Shown: in pieces, positions 4,945-5,284 of the stretch | Position numbering within the stretch: the stretch's first letter is position 1 | Layout: the number at the start of each line of letters is the position of its first letter | From: Pseudomonadota bacterium | GTDB lineage: Bacteria > Pseudomonadota > Alphaproteobacteria > UBA828 > JAPUJA01 | DNA: 5,284 nucleotides | Reading direction: 5' to 3' | Assembly: GCA_027296525.1 (NCBI GenBank) | Contig: JAPUJA010000035.1 | Span: 1 to 5,284 of the forward strand | Notes under the pieces: generated by a model | What the model saw: only the letters and a program-made list of their open reading frames with translations | Told to the model about the DNA's origin: nothing | Databases searched by the model: none | Program-made: the position numbers and the translations under genes

Positions 4945-5284
4945 AAATCAGAGTGGCCGTCGCCGGTGTCGGCAACTGCGCGAGTTCCCTTGTCCAGGGT
5001 CTGGAATACTACAAGGGACGGAACGAGGGAGTGTTTGTCGGCCTCATGCACGCCAGGATCGGTGATTGGGGGCCGAGCGACATCGAGATCGTGGCCGCCT
5101 TTGATATCGACCGCCGCAAGGTGGGCAAACGGGTGGAAGAAGCGATTTTCGCCAAACCCAACTGCACCAAGGTCTTTCAGGGCGCCCTGCCAGTATCCGA
5201 CGTCGTGGTGCGGATGGGGCCGGTTCTCGACGGTGTGGCGCCGCACATGGCCGACTATCCCGATGACGAGGCTTTCCGGCCCTC
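4938..5284 (+). CDS. ino1: myo-Inositol-1-phosphate synthase, N-terminal part
   Basis: The gene runs off the right edge after 115 codons of a protein that is usually about 360 residues. MKKIRVAVAGVGNCASSLVQ, then GLEYY, is the NAD-binding Rossmann start of the actinobacterial/archaeal type of inositol-1-phosphate synthase (GxGxxxS loop at 10-16). GLMHARIGDWGPSDIEIVAAFDID (35-58), AIFAKPN (69-75) and GPVLDGVAPHM (94-104) fit the same family, matching the layout I recall of mycobacterial Ino1. The enzyme isomerises glucose 6-phosphate to inositol 1-phosphate in the cytoplasm, the first step to inositol lipids or inositol-based solutes. The ATG at 4938 is preferred because GGGGAGG lies 8 nt upstream and the product begins as in relatives; an in-frame ATG at 4911 with its own weaker site would add nine residues. 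The synthase active-site lysines lie beyond the edge. Such genes are patchy in Alphaproteobacteria, so transfer is possible. Confidence 0.92.
   Translation, partial: MKKIRVAVAGVGNCASSLVQGLEYYKGRNEGVFVGLMHARIGDWGPSDIEIVAAFDIDRRKVGKRVEEAIFAKPNCTKVFQGALPVSDVVVRMGPVLDGVAPHMADYPDDEAFRP

Noticed and set aside
4881..5246. 121-codon minus-strand frame opposite ino1
   Set aside because: It is the reverse shadow of a conserved coding sequence and its start end has no initiation signals.
1..5284. tRNA, rRNA, CRISPR array or transposase genes
   Set aside because: No cloverleaf, rRNA core, spaced repeat array or transposase motif was seen on either strand.

Overview
The window reads as a GC-rich alphaproteobacterial chromosome segment. 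The main reasons are an FzlA-type division protein (so far characterised in Alphaproteobacteria), a DUF1223 secreted protein, strong G/C third-position preference, and genes that appear to start without Shine-Dalgarno sequences. I cannot fix the genus; Rhodospirillales or Hyphomicrobiales would both fit.

Layout. (1) On the minus strand lie fzlA (154-822) and, 15 nt behind it, the first 46 codons of queG (1-138, running off the left edge), probably one transcript. (2) Diverging from them on the plus strand is a DUF1223 exported thioredoxin-fold protein (935-1693). Both divergent genes have a -10-like hexamer 7-8 nt before the start codon and no ribosome binding site, which suggests leaderless mRNAs. 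(3) From 1694 to 2119 there is a non-coding stretch with a long hairpin, a 28-bp palindromic repeat and two small dyads. (4) Next comes acdS (2120-3142, GTG start), encoding ACC deaminase with all diagnostic active-site residues, then an alpha/beta hydrolase of unknown substrate (3220-4074), in the same direction and probably co-transcribed. (5) From 4075 to about 4890 is a long stretch with no convincing gene. It holds a post-gene hairpin, a second 28-bp palindrome of the same kind as the one before acdS, a 16-bp tandem repeat joined to a strong hairpin, and three overlapping perfect palindromes. (6) At the right edge starts a myo-inositol-1-phosphate synthase of the actinobacterial/archaeal type (4938 to the edge). 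Its ribosome binding site and start codon are duplicated in a perfect-phase 27-bp tandem repeat.

How it fits together. The left part is core housekeeping (cell division, tRNA queuosine modification, envelope). The acdS-hydrolase pair is an accessory metabolic unit: ACC deaminase breaks down the ethylene precursor of plants, so the organism probably lives with plants or in soil. The two related 28-bp palindromes bracket this pair, and no acdR-type regulator lies beside it. The inositol phosphate synthase would supply inositol for phospholipids or solutes, but the rest of its pathway is outside the window.

The most notable observations are the duplicated in-frame initiation region of the inositol phosphate synthase gene, the paired 28-bp palindromes around acdS-hydrolase, and the overlapping palindrome cluster at 4663-4680.
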